A stretch of DNA of 45,202 bases from JBAZDC01 sp041654595 (GTDB taxonomy: Bacteria > Pseudomonadota > Gammaproteobacteria > Burkholderiales > Burkholderiaceae_B), in contig CAZKBT010000023.1 of assembly GCA_964551305.1 (NCBI GenBank), positions 1 through 45,202 on the forward strand, read 5' to 3'. The notes under the pieces were generated by a model. That model saw nothing but the letters and a program-made list of their open reading frames with translations, was not told the DNA's origin and ran no database searches. A program made the position numbers and the translations under genes. Below are positions 25,337 to 33,640 of the stretch, piece after piece. The stretch's first letter is position 1; each line of letters opens with the position of its first letter.

Positions 25337-26098
25337 GTGATAGTCGAGCAGCGAATTTATACCCTGGTCCCCGGTATGGTGGGGAAATACATGGATTTTT
25401 ATACGAAACAGGGTCAGGCGATCCAGCGTCCCCAATTAGGGCGTTTCCTGGGCTATTACTATTCGGAAATTGGAACGCTGAATCAAGTTATTCATATGTG
25501 GGCGTACAAGGATCTGGGTGAGCGCGAGGCGCGCCGGGCCAAGCAGAACAAGGATGAGCGATGGATACCGTACGCCGCCGAGACCAGGAAAATCATCGTC
25601 GCGCAAGAGAATCACGCGCTGACGCCGATCGGCGCCTGGTCCGCGCTGATCGAGCGGTTTTTCGATGGCGATTCGGCGACCGGCGGCTCCGATGCGGCAA
25701 GGCCGTCGGGGCATGAGGAGTTGACCAGGCGCGCCGTGATCGAATGGACGGCGACTCGCTTGAAGTGGGGAGCGATCGATGTCTATCGACAGGCGCTCGA
25801 GCGGTACGAACAGATGGCCTCGATTCCTCGTCCCGGCCACGTTCCGATGCACTATCTCGCATTGAGCGGACCGCAGGCTACGGTCTACTCGTTCCAAGTA
25901 TTCGATTCCTTCGACGAGCGCGAGGCGCACCTCGAGCGCCGGCACGCTTGCCCGGCATGGGCGGCCCTGAAAAAAGCCGGTGACGATTGCATAGTCTCGC
26001 GCGAGCTGCGGTTTTTGAAGCCCTTCGATCTCTGGATACCCGAGCTTGGGGCGCTTCGGCGATTCATCAACGATCATGCCCCGGGCCGGAACGCATAG
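25337..26098 (+). CDS. NIPSNAP-family protein
   Basis: A 253-residue protein with a ferredoxin-like NIPSNAP domain at the N-terminus (VEQRIYTLVPGMVGKYMDFY to WAYKDLGEREARRA) and a probable second, more divergent copy after about residue 130 (IDVYRQALERYE to VFDSFDEREAHLERRH). Family members are common in catabolic clusters, but no enzymatic role is established. The start is GTG at 25337, with GGAGAG 7 nt upstream; ATG at 25322 is in frame but would put the ribosome site inside the gene. A single-gene unit, divergent from the aldehyde dehydrogenase operon and ending at the strong terminator at 26102. Confidence 0.8.
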   Translation: MIVEQRIYTLVPGMVGKYMDFYTKQGQAIQRPQLGRFLGYYYSEIGTLNQVIHMWAYKDLGEREARRAKQNKDERWIPYAAETRKIIVAQENHALTPIGAWSALIERFFDGDSATGGSDAARPSGHEELTRRAVIEWTATRLKWGAIDVYRQALERYEQMASIPRPGHVPMHYLALSGPQATVYSFQVFDSFDEREAHLERRHACPAWAALKKAGDDCIVSRELRFLKPFDLWIPELGALRRFINDHAPGRNA

Positions 26099-26101
26099 CA
26101 A

Positions 26102-26131
26102 GAAGCCCCGCCGGCATCCCGGCGGGGCTTC
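26102..26131. terminator. Strong bidirectional terminator
   Basis: GAAGCCCCGCCGG, the loop CATC and CCGGCGGGGCTTC form a perfect 13-bp stem between the convergent NIPSNAP and Bug receptor genes. TTC on one side and GAA on the other give partial T-tracts in both directions. Confidence 0.9.
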
Positions 26132-26149
26132 TATTGTGCTGCGTTGCCG

Positions 26150-27142
26150 TTACTTCCCGACTTCCAGCGCTTCCAGGTTGGCGGTCTTCGCGGCTTTGTC
26201 CCAGAACTTCAGCTCGGCGTCGAAGTAGTCGTCCATGTCCTTGGGCGTGCCTCCCAGCACCACCATCGCCTGGTTCTTGAACGTTTCGATGACGGAGGGC
26301 ATCTTCAGCACTTCGTTGACGTCCTTGTTGATGCGATCGATGAGCTCCTTGGGCATGCCGCGCGGACCCGACAACCCGAGCCAGTAGCCAGACACGATCT
26401 GCGGAAAGCCGTTTTCGGCCAGCGTTTCGACGTCGGGCATGACATCCGAGCGCTTGTCGCCGGTGACGAACAAGGGCTGCAGCTTGCCTTCCCGAACATG
26501 GCCTTGCTGGGACGAGATCGTGCCTATCATGCCGGACAGCCGTCCGCCCACGACGTCCACCATGGACGCCGCCGCGCCTTTATAAGGAACGTGCACGAGC
26601 TCGATGCCGGCGGCCGAGCTGAGCATCTCCATCAGCAAGTGCTGGGCCGACCCCACGCCCACCGAGCCGTAGGTGTATTTGCCCGGGTTGGCCTTGGCGT
26701 AGGCGATGAGCTCTTTGACGTTCTTGATGTTCATATCGGGCGATGCCGTCACCAGGTTATAGGCGATGGCGAGCAGCGCGATATTGTCGAAGCTCTTGAT
26801 CGGATCGTAGGGCAGATCCTTGTAGATGAAGGGGTTGGTGGCGTTGGAGCTGTTCGTCAGCAACAGGGTGTAGCCATCGGGCTTGGCGTGCGCCACGGCA
26901 TTGGTGGCGATGATGGTGTTGGCTCCCGCGCGGTTTTCCACGACCACGGAGGCGTTCCATTTCTCGCCCAGCTGCTTGGCGATTTCCCGGGCGACCAGGT
27001 CGGTGCCCGCGCCCGGGTTGTAGCCGACCAGTATCTTGACGGGTTGCGAGGGGTAGTCGCTGGCGGCGTGCGCCGGCGCCGCCATCATGGCGGCTCCCAT
27101 GCATAGCGACAGCGCCAGCTTGATGAATGAGGTTTGCTTCAT
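26150..27142 (-). CDS. Bug-type periplasmic solute receptor (TTT family)
   Basis: A 330-residue periplasmic substrate-binding protein of the tripartite tricarboxylate (Bug) family. A signal peptide of about 26 residues ends AHA-ASDYPS. Family motifs follow: KILVGYNPGAGTDLVAREIAKQL, VVENRAGANTIIAT, KPDGYTLL, YGSVGVGSAQHL and VPYKGAAASMVDVVGG. It would bind a small organic anion. AGGAG precedes the ATG. Third gene of an operon with MmgE/PrpD and OYE-type enzymes, so its ligand may be their substrate. No TctA/TctB membrane genes are present in the window; in Alcaligenaceae such receptors are often encoded away from a transporter. Confidence 0.92.
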   Translation of the reverse strand: MKQTSFIKLALSLCMGAAMMAAPAHAASDYPSQPVKILVGYNPGAGTDLVAREIAKQLGEKWNASVVVENRAGANTIIATNAVAHAKPDGYTLLLTNSSNATNPFIYKDLPYDPIKSFDNIALLAIAYNLVTASPDMNIKNVKELIAYAKANPGKYTYGSVGVGSAQHLLMEMLSSAAGIELVHVPYKGAAASMVDVVGGRLSGMIGTISSQQGHVREGKLQPLFVTGDKRSDVMPDVETLAENGFPQIVSGYWLGLSGPRGMPKELIDRINKDVNEVLKMPSVIETFKNQAMVVLGGTPKDMDDYFDAELKFWDKAAKTANLEALEVGK

Positions 27143-27253
27143 GGCGTCTCCTTGCTTCTTATGATGTGGGGTTGGATGGAACAGCATGATTGCAACAGCG
27201 GCGCGGCGGCATTGCCGGACTTTCGGGCGTCCGGCAAAGCGCCGAGTCCGGCG

Positions 27254-28363
27254 TCAGCGCACGGGCTTGAGGAAGTCTCCTCGTCGCATGGCGGGATGTG
27301 AGCGCTCGTATTGCCTGGGGTAGAACACTTTGCCGCCGGTTTGCACCGCGGCGGCCCAAGGCCAGCGCGGGTTGAACAGCATGCCGCGCCCCAGGGCGAG
27401 CAGGTCGGCCTTGCCCGACGCCAATATTTCCTCGGCCTGCTCGGCTTCGGTGATCAAGCCGACGGCCATCGTCGTGATGCCGGTGTTGCGCTTTATCTGC
27501 TCCGCGAAAGGCACCTGGTAGCCGGGATGAATTTCCAGTTTTTGCTCCGCCGTCACGCCGCCGCTGGAGGCTGTGACGTAGTCGCAGCCCAGCTCTTTGA
27601 GGCGGGTCGCCAGCACGACGCTGTCTTCGACCGTCCAGCCGCCCGGCGCCCAATCGGTCGCGGAAATGCGCACGCCGATGGGCTTGTCTTGCGGCCAGAC
27701 TTTTCGCACGGCGGCGAAAAGCTCGAGCAGAAAGCGCATGCGTCCTTCGAGGTCGCCGCCGTATTCGTCCGTGCGCTCATTGCCGAAAGGAGAGAGGAAG
27801 CTGTGGATGAGATAGCCATGGGCGCCATGGATTTCGATGACGTCGAATCCCATGTCGTTCGCGCGTCGTGCACCGTCGGCGAAGGCCTTGATGACGCGCT
27901 CGATGCCGGCTTTGTCCAGCGCCTTGGGCGCGTGCCGGCCCGCATGGGGCGTGTCGGAGGCGCTCCATAATTGCCAGCCGCCGTTTTCGATCGAGATGGG
28001 TTTTTGTCCTTCCCAGGCGGTCGTCACGGATCCTTTGCGCCCACCGTGGGCGAGCTGCATGCCGAGCTTGGTCCGGCCATGCTTGCGGCAAAAGTCGATC
28101 ACGCGTTTCATCGGTTCGATTTGTTCGTCGGACCAGACGCCCAGGTCGCTGTCGCTGATCCGTCCCTCCGGCTCGACCGCGGTGGCTTCCGTGAACAGAA
28201 GGCCGGCGCCCGACATCGCCAGGTGACCCAGGTGCACCAGGTGCCAATCGGTGGCGCATCCGTTATGGTCGGCCGAATACTGTCCCATGGGGGACACCAC
28301 GATGCGGTTGTCGAGTTCGATGCCGCGCAGGGAGTAGGGGGAAAACAGTAAGCTGGTTGACAT
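27254..28363 (-). CDS. Old yellow enzyme family NADH:flavin oxidoreductase (YqjM/NamA-like)
   Basis: A 369-residue FMN protein of the YqjM-like old yellow enzyme class. HLGHLAMSGAGLLFTEATAV, the active-site IEIHGAHGYLIHSFLSPFGNERTDEYGG and the phosphate-binding VGLITEAEQAEEIL to LGRGMLFNPRWPW are present. The redox-tuning Cys of YqjM/XenA (SPMCMYS) is Gly27 here (SPMGQYS), which should shift flavin potential. It probably reduces the C=C bond of an enone or enoate. The ATG at 28363 has AAGGA. It lies between the MmgE/PrpD gene (37-nt gap) and the Bug receptor (111-nt gap) in one operon. Confidence 0.9.
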   Translation of the reverse strand: MSTSLLFSPYSLRGIELDNRIVVSPMGQYSADHNGCATDWHLVHLGHLAMSGAGLLFTEATAVEPEGRISDSDLGVWSDEQIEPMKRVIDFCRKHGRTKLGMQLAHGGRKGSVTTAWEGQKPISIENGGWQLWSASDTPHAGRHAPKALDKAGIERVIKAFADGARRANDMGFDVIEIHGAHGYLIHSFLSPFGNERTDEYGGDLEGRMRFLLELFAAVRKVWPQDKPIGVRISATDWAPGGWTVEDSVVLATRLKELGCDYVTASSGGVTAEQKLEIHPGYQVPFAEQIKRNTGITTMAVGLITEAEQAEEILASGKADLLALGRGMLFNPRWPWAAAVQTGGKVFYPRQYERSHPAMRRGDFLKPVR

Positions 28364-28400
28364 GCGTGTTCCTTCGTCGGTTTTCAAAAATTCAAATCGG

Positions 28401-29810
28401 TCAGTTCTTGCCGCCATCGAATGCGAAGAGCTTCGTCAGCGGCTCCACGCTCTGAAGCGTGTCGAGCGAATAGATGGTTTCGAATATGGCGTCGATGTGT
28501 TGCGAAGACATGTGGGGTTGCGCCATGTCCCTGAATTTGTCTTCCAGCTCGGCGTCCGACATCGGATTGCGCGGGTCGCCGCTGGGATAGTCGATGCGCT
28601 TGGTGTAGACCTTGCCTTGGCGGGTATGGATTTCGGAGATGCCGGCGCGTCCGAACTTGTCCAGGCTGGGCTCCGCCTCGAAGGTCACTTTGTCGATGAG
28701 CTCGATGGCTTGCGGCGAGGTCCACTTTTCCGGCGTGTACTGGTTGGGCCCCACCTTGCGGTCCAGGATGGCGATGGCGGTCAGGTAGTACGAGCTGTGG
28801 TCGGCCGATTCCTTGTTCTGCGGATATTTCTTCACGGGGTCGCCGGTGTGCTCGACGCAACGCGAGCCGGCCTTGACGTTGACCTTGACGACGTCTTCGG
28901 GGCGGATGTCGTGTTCCTTGACCAGTTCGAGCGTCGCGTTGACGTGGCCGTGCGTGGAGGCGTCGGCCGCGACGGCCTTATAGATGGTCTCGTGGATCAT
29001 GAACCGCTCCACCGGCGCCGTCAGCGCCTCGACGTCGAACTCGCCGCGCATGACGGAAGAGATGAAGCCTTTGTTGCCTTCCAGGATGCGCGTTGGACCG
29101 GTATAGCCTTTGGCGGCCATCATCGCCGAAATCACGCCGCTGTGCGCCGTCCTGGGAAAGCGCAGATTCTTCGCCATGCTGTACGGTTCGCCCGAGGCGT
29201 CGAGTATGCCCAGGATCATGTTGTGGCTGCCGTTGATGCCGACGGCATTGGCGATCTGCTCGTTGTTCAGGCCCAGGAGGCGGCCGGCCAGGATGGGCAT
29301 GATGAACGCGCCCCTGGAATCGACGTTCCATCCTTTGGCCTCGATCGTGGGCTGCTCGGCGTTGACGTTGGCGCAGCTGTCGTTGAACCGGGCCGATAGC
29401 TCGTAGCCCAGGACGATGGTGCGCAGCACGTCCATGCCGCTGGCGCCCTGGCGCTCCGCCAAGGCGATGACGGTGGGAATCAGCTCGCCGGGGTGGTGCC
29501 CCAGGACTTGGTCCCCGACCGGAATGAGATAGGTATCGTTGAAGTCCAGATACCGGACCATGACGCCGTTTGCCAGGATGGCGTTCAAACAAGAGGTGCG
29601 CGCGCCGCTGCCGATGATCGTGGCCTCGGGCTTGCCCCCGATGTCGTCCGACAGTTCGCGCATGACGCGCGAGGGCGTGGCGTGATAGGCGCCGATCGCG
29701 CAACCCAGCATGTCCAGTATCGCTCTTTTCGCCTCGTGGACGGCTTCAGGCGGCGGATGGTCGAAAACCGGGCTTGTCGAGAACGTAACGAGGTTGTCGG
29801 CGATGGTCAT
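28401..29810 (-). CDS. MmgE/PrpD family protein (2-methylcitrate dehydratase/cis-aconitate decarboxylase-like)
   Basis: A 469-residue protein of the MmgE/PrpD fold. The all-helical first half has LDMLGCAIGAY, ANGVMVRYLDFNDTYLIP, GHHPGELIPTVIALAE and NAVGINGSHNMIL; FPRTAHSGVISAMMAAKGYTGPTRILEGNKGF and the cap domain follow. Known members dehydrate 2-methylcitrate or decarboxylate cis-aconitate; the many paralogues in Burkholderiales are mostly unassigned. First gene of the operon with the OYE protein and a Bug receptor, so a hydroxylated di- or tricarboxylate-like substrate is a reasonable guess. The promoter region at 29874-29898 has a site of the repeated 15-bp family. Confidence 0.9.
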   Translation of the reverse strand: MTIADNLVTFSTSPVFDHPPPEAVHEAKRAILDMLGCAIGAYHATPSRVMRELSDDIGGKPEATIIGSGARTSCLNAILANGVMVRYLDFNDTYLIPVGDQVLGHHPGELIPTVIALAERQGASGMDVLRTIVLGYELSARFNDSCANVNAEQPTIEAKGWNVDSRGAFIMPILAGRLLGLNNEQIANAVGINGSHNMILGILDASGEPYSMAKNLRFPRTAHSGVISAMMAAKGYTGPTRILEGNKGFISSVMRGEFDVEALTAPVERFMIHETIYKAVAADASTHGHVNATLELVKEHDIRPEDVVKVNVKAGSRCVEHTGDPVKKYPQNKESADHSSYYLTAIAILDRKVGPNQYTPEKWTSPQAIELIDKVTFEAEPSLDKFGRAGISEIHTRQGKVYTKRIDYPSGDPRNPMSDAELEDKFRDMAQPHMSSQHIDAIFETIYSLDTLQSVEPLTKLFAFDGGKN

Positions 29811-29873
29811 TGCTTGGGCTCCACTCTGGATGGGTTGGAATTTGCGCGAAATATCACGCGATCACCTTTCTGG

Positions 29874-29898
29874 TATCATAAATTGATACGCGGTTCTT
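29874..29898 (-). promoter_or_regulatory. Promoter-operator region of the MmgE-OYE-Bug operon
   Basis: TATCA-TAAAT-TGATA (29874-29888) is a perfect 15-bp palindrome with 5-bp arms. It overlaps TGATACGCGGTTCTT (29884-29898) of the repeated 15-bp family. Minus-strand TATGAT with an 18-nt spaced TTAATT is a possible promoter here, so a repressor could block it. Confidence 0.5.
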
Positions 29899-29965
29899 AA
29901 TTAATAACGAATATATCATGGCTATTACGGATGTCAATGCTTCCACACGCCGCTTATGCCGATTC

Positions 29966-29999
29966 TCTCTTATCGCAAAGAGATATCTTATATAAGAGA
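29966..29999. promoter_or_regulatory. Nested inverted repeats in the divergent MmgE/Bug control region
   Basis: TCTCTTAT (29966-29973) and ATAAGAGA (29992-29999) are perfect 8-bp arms. Inside lie the palindromes AGATATCT (29981-29988) and TCTTATATAAGA (29986-29997). These are unlike the 15-bp sites on either side and may bind another regulator. The intergenic stretch 29811-30203 otherwise holds the two promoters and no gene. Confidence 0.4.
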
Positions 30000-30052
30000 T
30001 GCGGGCGCCGTCGTTATAACCTGGCCGCATGAACGTATTTGATCTTCAGGCA

Positions 30053-30115
30053 TTGACAGCATGGGCTAGTCTGTATATTCTCCTGGAACGTAGTTTCATA
30101 TGAAACACGGTTTCA
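30053..30115 (+). promoter_or_regulatory. Promoter and double operator-like site of the second Bug receptor
   Basis: TTGACA (30053-30058) with a 17-nt spaced TATTCT (30076-30081) is a plausible promoter. Two 15-bp sites follow over and after the predicted start: TGGAACGTAGTTTCA (30084-30098) and TGAAACACGGTTTCA (30101-30115), the second with perfect 6-bp arms. They are spaced by 2 nt, and the junction forms GTTTCATATGAAAC (30093-30106). These are the best members of the repeated family. Confidence 0.65.
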
Positions 30116-30203
30116 TTCGATAATACACCGAAGCTGAAGAAGTGCGGCGCCAAGACCCATGCGGCTCGCGTCGCGCGTTCGGACTATGAGGAGACAGCAC
30201 CCC

Positions 30204-31181
30204 ATGAAAAAGATCAGCGGAGTTCTTGCGGCCATTCTGGTCGCGTGTGGCGTTTCGACGGCGTGGGCGCAAACGTCGTACCCGGGCAAAAGCGCGATAC
30301 GGCTCGTCGTTCCATGGACGGCGGGCAGCGCGACCGATGCCGTCAGCCGCTATATCGGGGAAAAATTGGCGGATTCCTGGAAGGTGTCGGTGTTCGTGGA
30401 CAATAAGCCGGGCGCGAGCGGGATTATCGGCACGCACAACGTCGCCCAGTCGAAGCCCGACGGCCTGACGCTGCTTGTCGCGGTGACCAGCCATTTGACC
30501 AACCCGCATTTCTTCAAGGGCAAGGTGCCTTACGACACGGACAAGGACTTCGTGCCGGTCATCCTGCTTAGCAAGACGCCTGCCATACTTTGGGCGAATC
30601 CGGGGCTGGGCGCCAAGACGTTGGCCGATGTGGTCGACATGGCCAGGAAGGAGCCGGGCAAGCTCGTGTACGCGTCTTCAGGGGTCGGCAACACGCCGCA
30701 CTTGACCGCGGAAATGTTCAAGCAGGCGGCCAACAATCTACAGATCACCCATTCGCCCTACAAGGGAGCGGCGGCGTCGGTGCCGGACGTGCTGGGCGGC
30801 CACGTACCCTTGTCCATTTCCTTGATGGGCACGTTCCAGAGCTACTACCAGAGCAAGCAGATCCTGGCCCTGGCCGTCGCCTCCAAGGAGCGCATGACGT
30901 CGGCCCCCGAAATTCCCACCTTCGCGGAACAGGGCTACCCCGACGTGCTGGGCGACGAGTGGTTCGGCGTGCTGGCGCCTGCGGGAACGCCGCCCGAGAT
31001 CGTCGAAAAGCTGAACAAGGAAATCGACCGCATCATCGCGCAGCCCGCGACGCAGGAACGGCTGGTGGCGCTTGGCATGGAAGCGGGCGGGGGAAGCCCG
31101 CAGGACTTCCAGAAGTTCATGGATGATGCGAAAGCGCGCTGGATGGGCGTGATCGAGGCCGGCAATATCCAAGCGGAGTAA
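30204..31181 (+). CDS. Bug-type periplasmic solute receptor (TTT family)
   Basis: A 325-residue receptor with a signal peptide of about 22 residues ending AWA-QTSYPG. RLVVPWTAGSATDAVSRYIGEKL, VFVDNKPGASGIIGTHNVA, KPDGLTLL, YASSGVGNTPHLTAEMF and SPYKGAAASVPDVLGGHV are typical of the family. GAGGAGA precedes the ATG. It stands alone, divergent from the MmgE operon that contains the other intact receptor, and ends at a strong hairpin. Its promoter has the two clearest copies of the shared operator. Ligand unknown; likely an organic acid handled by the local enzymes. Confidence 0.92.
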   Translation: MKKISGVLAAILVACGVSTAWAQTSYPGKSAIRLVVPWTAGSATDAVSRYIGEKLADSWKVSVFVDNKPGASGIIGTHNVAQSKPDGLTLLVAVTSHLTNPHFFKGKVPYDTDKDFVPVILLSKTPAILWANPGLGAKTLADVVDMARKEPGKLVYASSGVGNTPHLTAEMFKQAANNLQITHSPYKGAAASVPDVLGGHVPLSISLMGTFQSYYQSKQILALAVASKERMTSAPEIPTFAEQGYPDVLGDEWFGVLAPAGTPPEIVEKLNKEIDRIIAQPATQERLVALGMEAGGGSPQDFQKFMDDAKARWMGVIEAGNIQAE

Positions 31182-31217
31182 ACGAAGCGGGCTGGCGTAG
31201 CAACCCGTTGCATCGAC

Positions 31218-31252
31218 ATGCAGCCCCATGGGTCGAACTCATGGGGCTGCAT
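31218..31252. terminator. Hairpin terminator after the second Bug receptor
   Basis: ATGCAGCCCCATG (31218-31230) and CATGGGGCTGCAT (31240-31252) form a perfect 13-bp stem with a 9-nt loop, between the receptor gene and the convergent metG. The T-tail is weak. Confidence 0.8.
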
Positions 31253-31293
31253 CCGTTTCAGGAGGCGGCGAAGGGGCGCCGCGCCGCCGCCGC

Positions 31294-33360
31294 TTAGCTG
31301 ATGCGCATGCCGGGCTGCGCGCCGCAGCGAGGCTCGAGCACGTAGATGCCGCTGTCGACGCTTGCGTCTTCGTGGCTGGCCGAGAGCACCATGCCTTCGG
31401 AGACGCCGAACCGCATTTTGCGCGGCGCGAGATTGGCGACGACGACGGTGAGCTTGCCCACCAGGTCTTGCGGCTCGTAGGCGGACTTGATGCCCGAGAA
31501 GATCTGGCGCAGGCGGCCCTCGCCGACATCCAGGCTCAGGCGCAGCAGCTTGTCGGACCCTTCCACCGCCTCGCAGGCCACGATGCGCGCGACACGCAGA
31601 TCGACCTTGGCGAAATCCTTGATGTCGATCGTATCCGCGACGGGCGTGCCGCCGGGCACGACGGCGGGCGCCGCGGCCGGCTCGAACAATTCATCCAGCA
31701 TGGCGGGGTCGACGCGCTGCATCAGGTGCTTGAAGGGGGCGATGCGCCGCGGCAGGATGCCGGCATCGGACCATGTGTAGTTTCGCTCGGCGCCGAAGAG
31801 CTCCCGAGCGATGCGTTCGGACAACGCGGGCAGCACCGGCGCCAGCATGACCGACAGGGCGTTGAAGCCCGCCAACGCGCGCGAGCATATGTCTTGCAGC
31901 CTGGCCTTTTGCTCGTCGCTTGCCGTGGCAAGGCCCTTGGCCAGCACCCACGGCTGGGCGGCGTCGAATGCCTGGTTGACCTGGTCGGCGTAGGCCATGA
32001 TGGCGCGGATGCCTCGGCTGTATTCGCGTTGCTCGAAGTCCGCCCGGGCCTTGTCGGCCACGGCCTGGAGTTCCTGGGCAAGCTCGCCGTCGTCGTCCAG
32101 ATAGGCCAGCTTGCCCTCGAAATGCCGGCTGATGAAATTGGCGGCGCGGCTGGCGATGTTGATGTATTTGCCGATCAGGTCGCTATTGACCCTCGCGATG
32201 AAATCGTCGGGATTGAAGTCGATGTCTTCGACGCGGGCATTGAGCTTGGCGGCCATGTAGTAGCGCATCCATTCGGCGTTCATGCCGATCTGCAGATAGC
32301 GCAAGGGAGATATGCCCGTGCCGCGGCTCTTGGACATCTTTTCGCCGCTGACGGTAATGAAGCCGTGCACGTTCACGGCGTCCGGGGTTTTGCGTCCCGA
32401 GAACTTCAGGATGGCGGGCCAGAACAGGGCGTGGAAATAGACGATGTCCTTGCCGATGAAATGCACTTGCTCTGTGTCGCCGGCCGGATCGAGCAAGGCG
32501 TCGAAGTCCAATCCCCGCTTTTGGCAATACGCCTTGAGCGAAGCCAGATAGCCGACCGGCGCGTCCAGCCAGACGTAGAAATACTTGCCGGGCGCATCGG
32601 GAATGGGAATGCCGAAATAGGGCTCGTCGCGTGAAATGTCCCAGTCCGAGAGCTTGCTGTCTTCGCCCGCGCCACCCAGCCATTCGCGGGTTTTCGCCAG
32701 CACTTCGGACTGCAGGCGTTTCTGGCCGCGGCGATTGTCGCCCGTGGTCCATTGCTGCAGGAACTCGACGCAGCGCGGGTCGGACAGTTTGAAGAAAAAG
32801 TGCTCGGACGATTTCAACACGGGACGCGCATTGGTCAGCGTCGAGTAGGGCTCGATCAATTCCGTGGGCGAATAGACGGCGCTGCAATTTTCACAGGCGT
32901 CGCCGTACTGGTCCTTGGCGTGGCAGCGGGGGCATTCGCCTTTGATGTAGCGGTCGGGCAGGAACATCCCCTTGACGGGATCGAAGAACTGCTCAATGGT
33001 GCGCGAGGTAATGAAGCCCGCGCTGTTCAAGCGGCGATAGATGTCCTGGGAGAGCGCGACGTTCTCCGCCGAATCGGTGCTGTGCCAATGATCGAATTCG
33101 ATGTGAAAGCCGTTCAGGTATTGCGGCCGCTCTTGCGCATAGCGGGCGACCAGCGCCTGCGGCGTAATGCCTTCGCTTTCCGCTTTGAGCATGATGGGCG
33201 CGCCGTGGGCGTCGTCCGCGCCCACGAAATGGACGGTGTGGCCGGACATGCGCATCGACCGCACCCAGATGTCGGCCTGGATGTATTCCATGATGTGGCC
33301 GATATGAAACGAACCATTGGCATAGGGCAGGGCGGTGGTGACGAAAAGCGTGCGCGACAT
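31294..33360 (-). CDS. metG: Methionyl-tRNA synthetase
   Basis: A 688-residue synthetase that charges tRNA-Met. The class I motifs are NGSFHIGHI (HIGH) near residue 16 and GEKMSKSRG (KMSKS) near residue 340. A zinc-binding cysteine set (CPRCHAKDQYGDACENC) lies at about 150-170. After an Ala/Pro linker comes the C-terminal EMAP/Trbp111-like tRNA-binding domain (VDLRVARIVACEAVEGSDKLLRLSLD). Length and domain order match bacterial dimeric MetG. Start of the conserved housekeeping block. Confidence 0.97.
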   Translation of the reverse strand: MSRTLFVTTALPYANGSFHIGHIMEYIQADIWVRSMRMSGHTVHFVGADDAHGAPIMLKAESEGITPQALVARYAQERPQYLNGFHIEFDHWHSTDSAENVALSQDIYRRLNSAGFITSRTIEQFFDPVKGMFLPDRYIKGECPRCHAKDQYGDACENCSAVYSPTELIEPYSTLTNARPVLKSSEHFFFKLSDPRCVEFLQQWTTGDNRRGQKRLQSEVLAKTREWLGGAGEDSKLSDWDISRDEPYFGIPIPDAPGKYFYVWLDAPVGYLASLKAYCQKRGLDFDALLDPAGDTEQVHFIGKDIVYFHALFWPAILKFSGRKTPDAVNVHGFITVSGEKMSKSRGTGISPLRYLQIGMNAEWMRYYMAAKLNARVEDIDFNPDDFIARVNSDLIGKYINIASRAANFISRHFEGKLAYLDDDGELAQELQAVADKARADFEQREYSRGIRAIMAYADQVNQAFDAAQPWVLAKGLATASDEQKARLQDICSRALAGFNALSVMLAPVLPALSERIARELFGAERNYTWSDAGILPRRIAPFKHLMQRVDPAMLDELFEPAAAPAVVPGGTPVADTIDIKDFAKVDLRVARIVACEAVEGSDKLLRLSLDVGEGRLRQIFSGIKSAYEPQDLVGKLTVVVANLAPRKMRFGVSEGMVLSASHEDASVDSGIYVLEPRCGAQPGMRIS

Positions 33361-33576
33361 GTCAGGGAAGGAATGAGCGGTTAATCGAAAAAGGGCTGAA
33401 GCAGCCGGGCCAATCGCGATTTTAGGGCTTTCGGGCGACGCGTGCTTGCGGGCCGGGGAAAGCAGCGGGAAAGGCGCCGCGCGGAGGCGGCGATCCCGAC
33501 CGGGTGACGAGACGTCGGCTTGTGATCGAACCCGTGAATTTGTGATGAAACGTTAATTTGTAACGCTTCGGGCTGC

Positions 33577-33594
33577 CGGGCCGGGTCCGGCCCG
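33577..33594. terminator. GC-rich hairpin downstream of the small membrane protein gene
   Basis: CGGGCCGG-GT-CCGGCCCG is a perfect 8-bp inverted repeat between the 82-residue protein gene and metG, both leftward. No T-tract is seen, so a terminator role is uncertain. The remaining part of 33361-33640 should hold the metG promoter, but I see no clear one. Confidence 0.4.
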
Positions 33595-33640
33595 CTATGA
33601 TTATGTCAACAGGGACGTGTCGGAGCGGCGTTGCGCCGGG

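Noticed and set aside
25175..25435. N-terminal extension of the aldehyde dehydrogenase to 25435
   Set aside because: The extra 87 residues have no family similarity and overlap the divergent NIPSNAP gene; TTG at 25174 has a good ribosome site.
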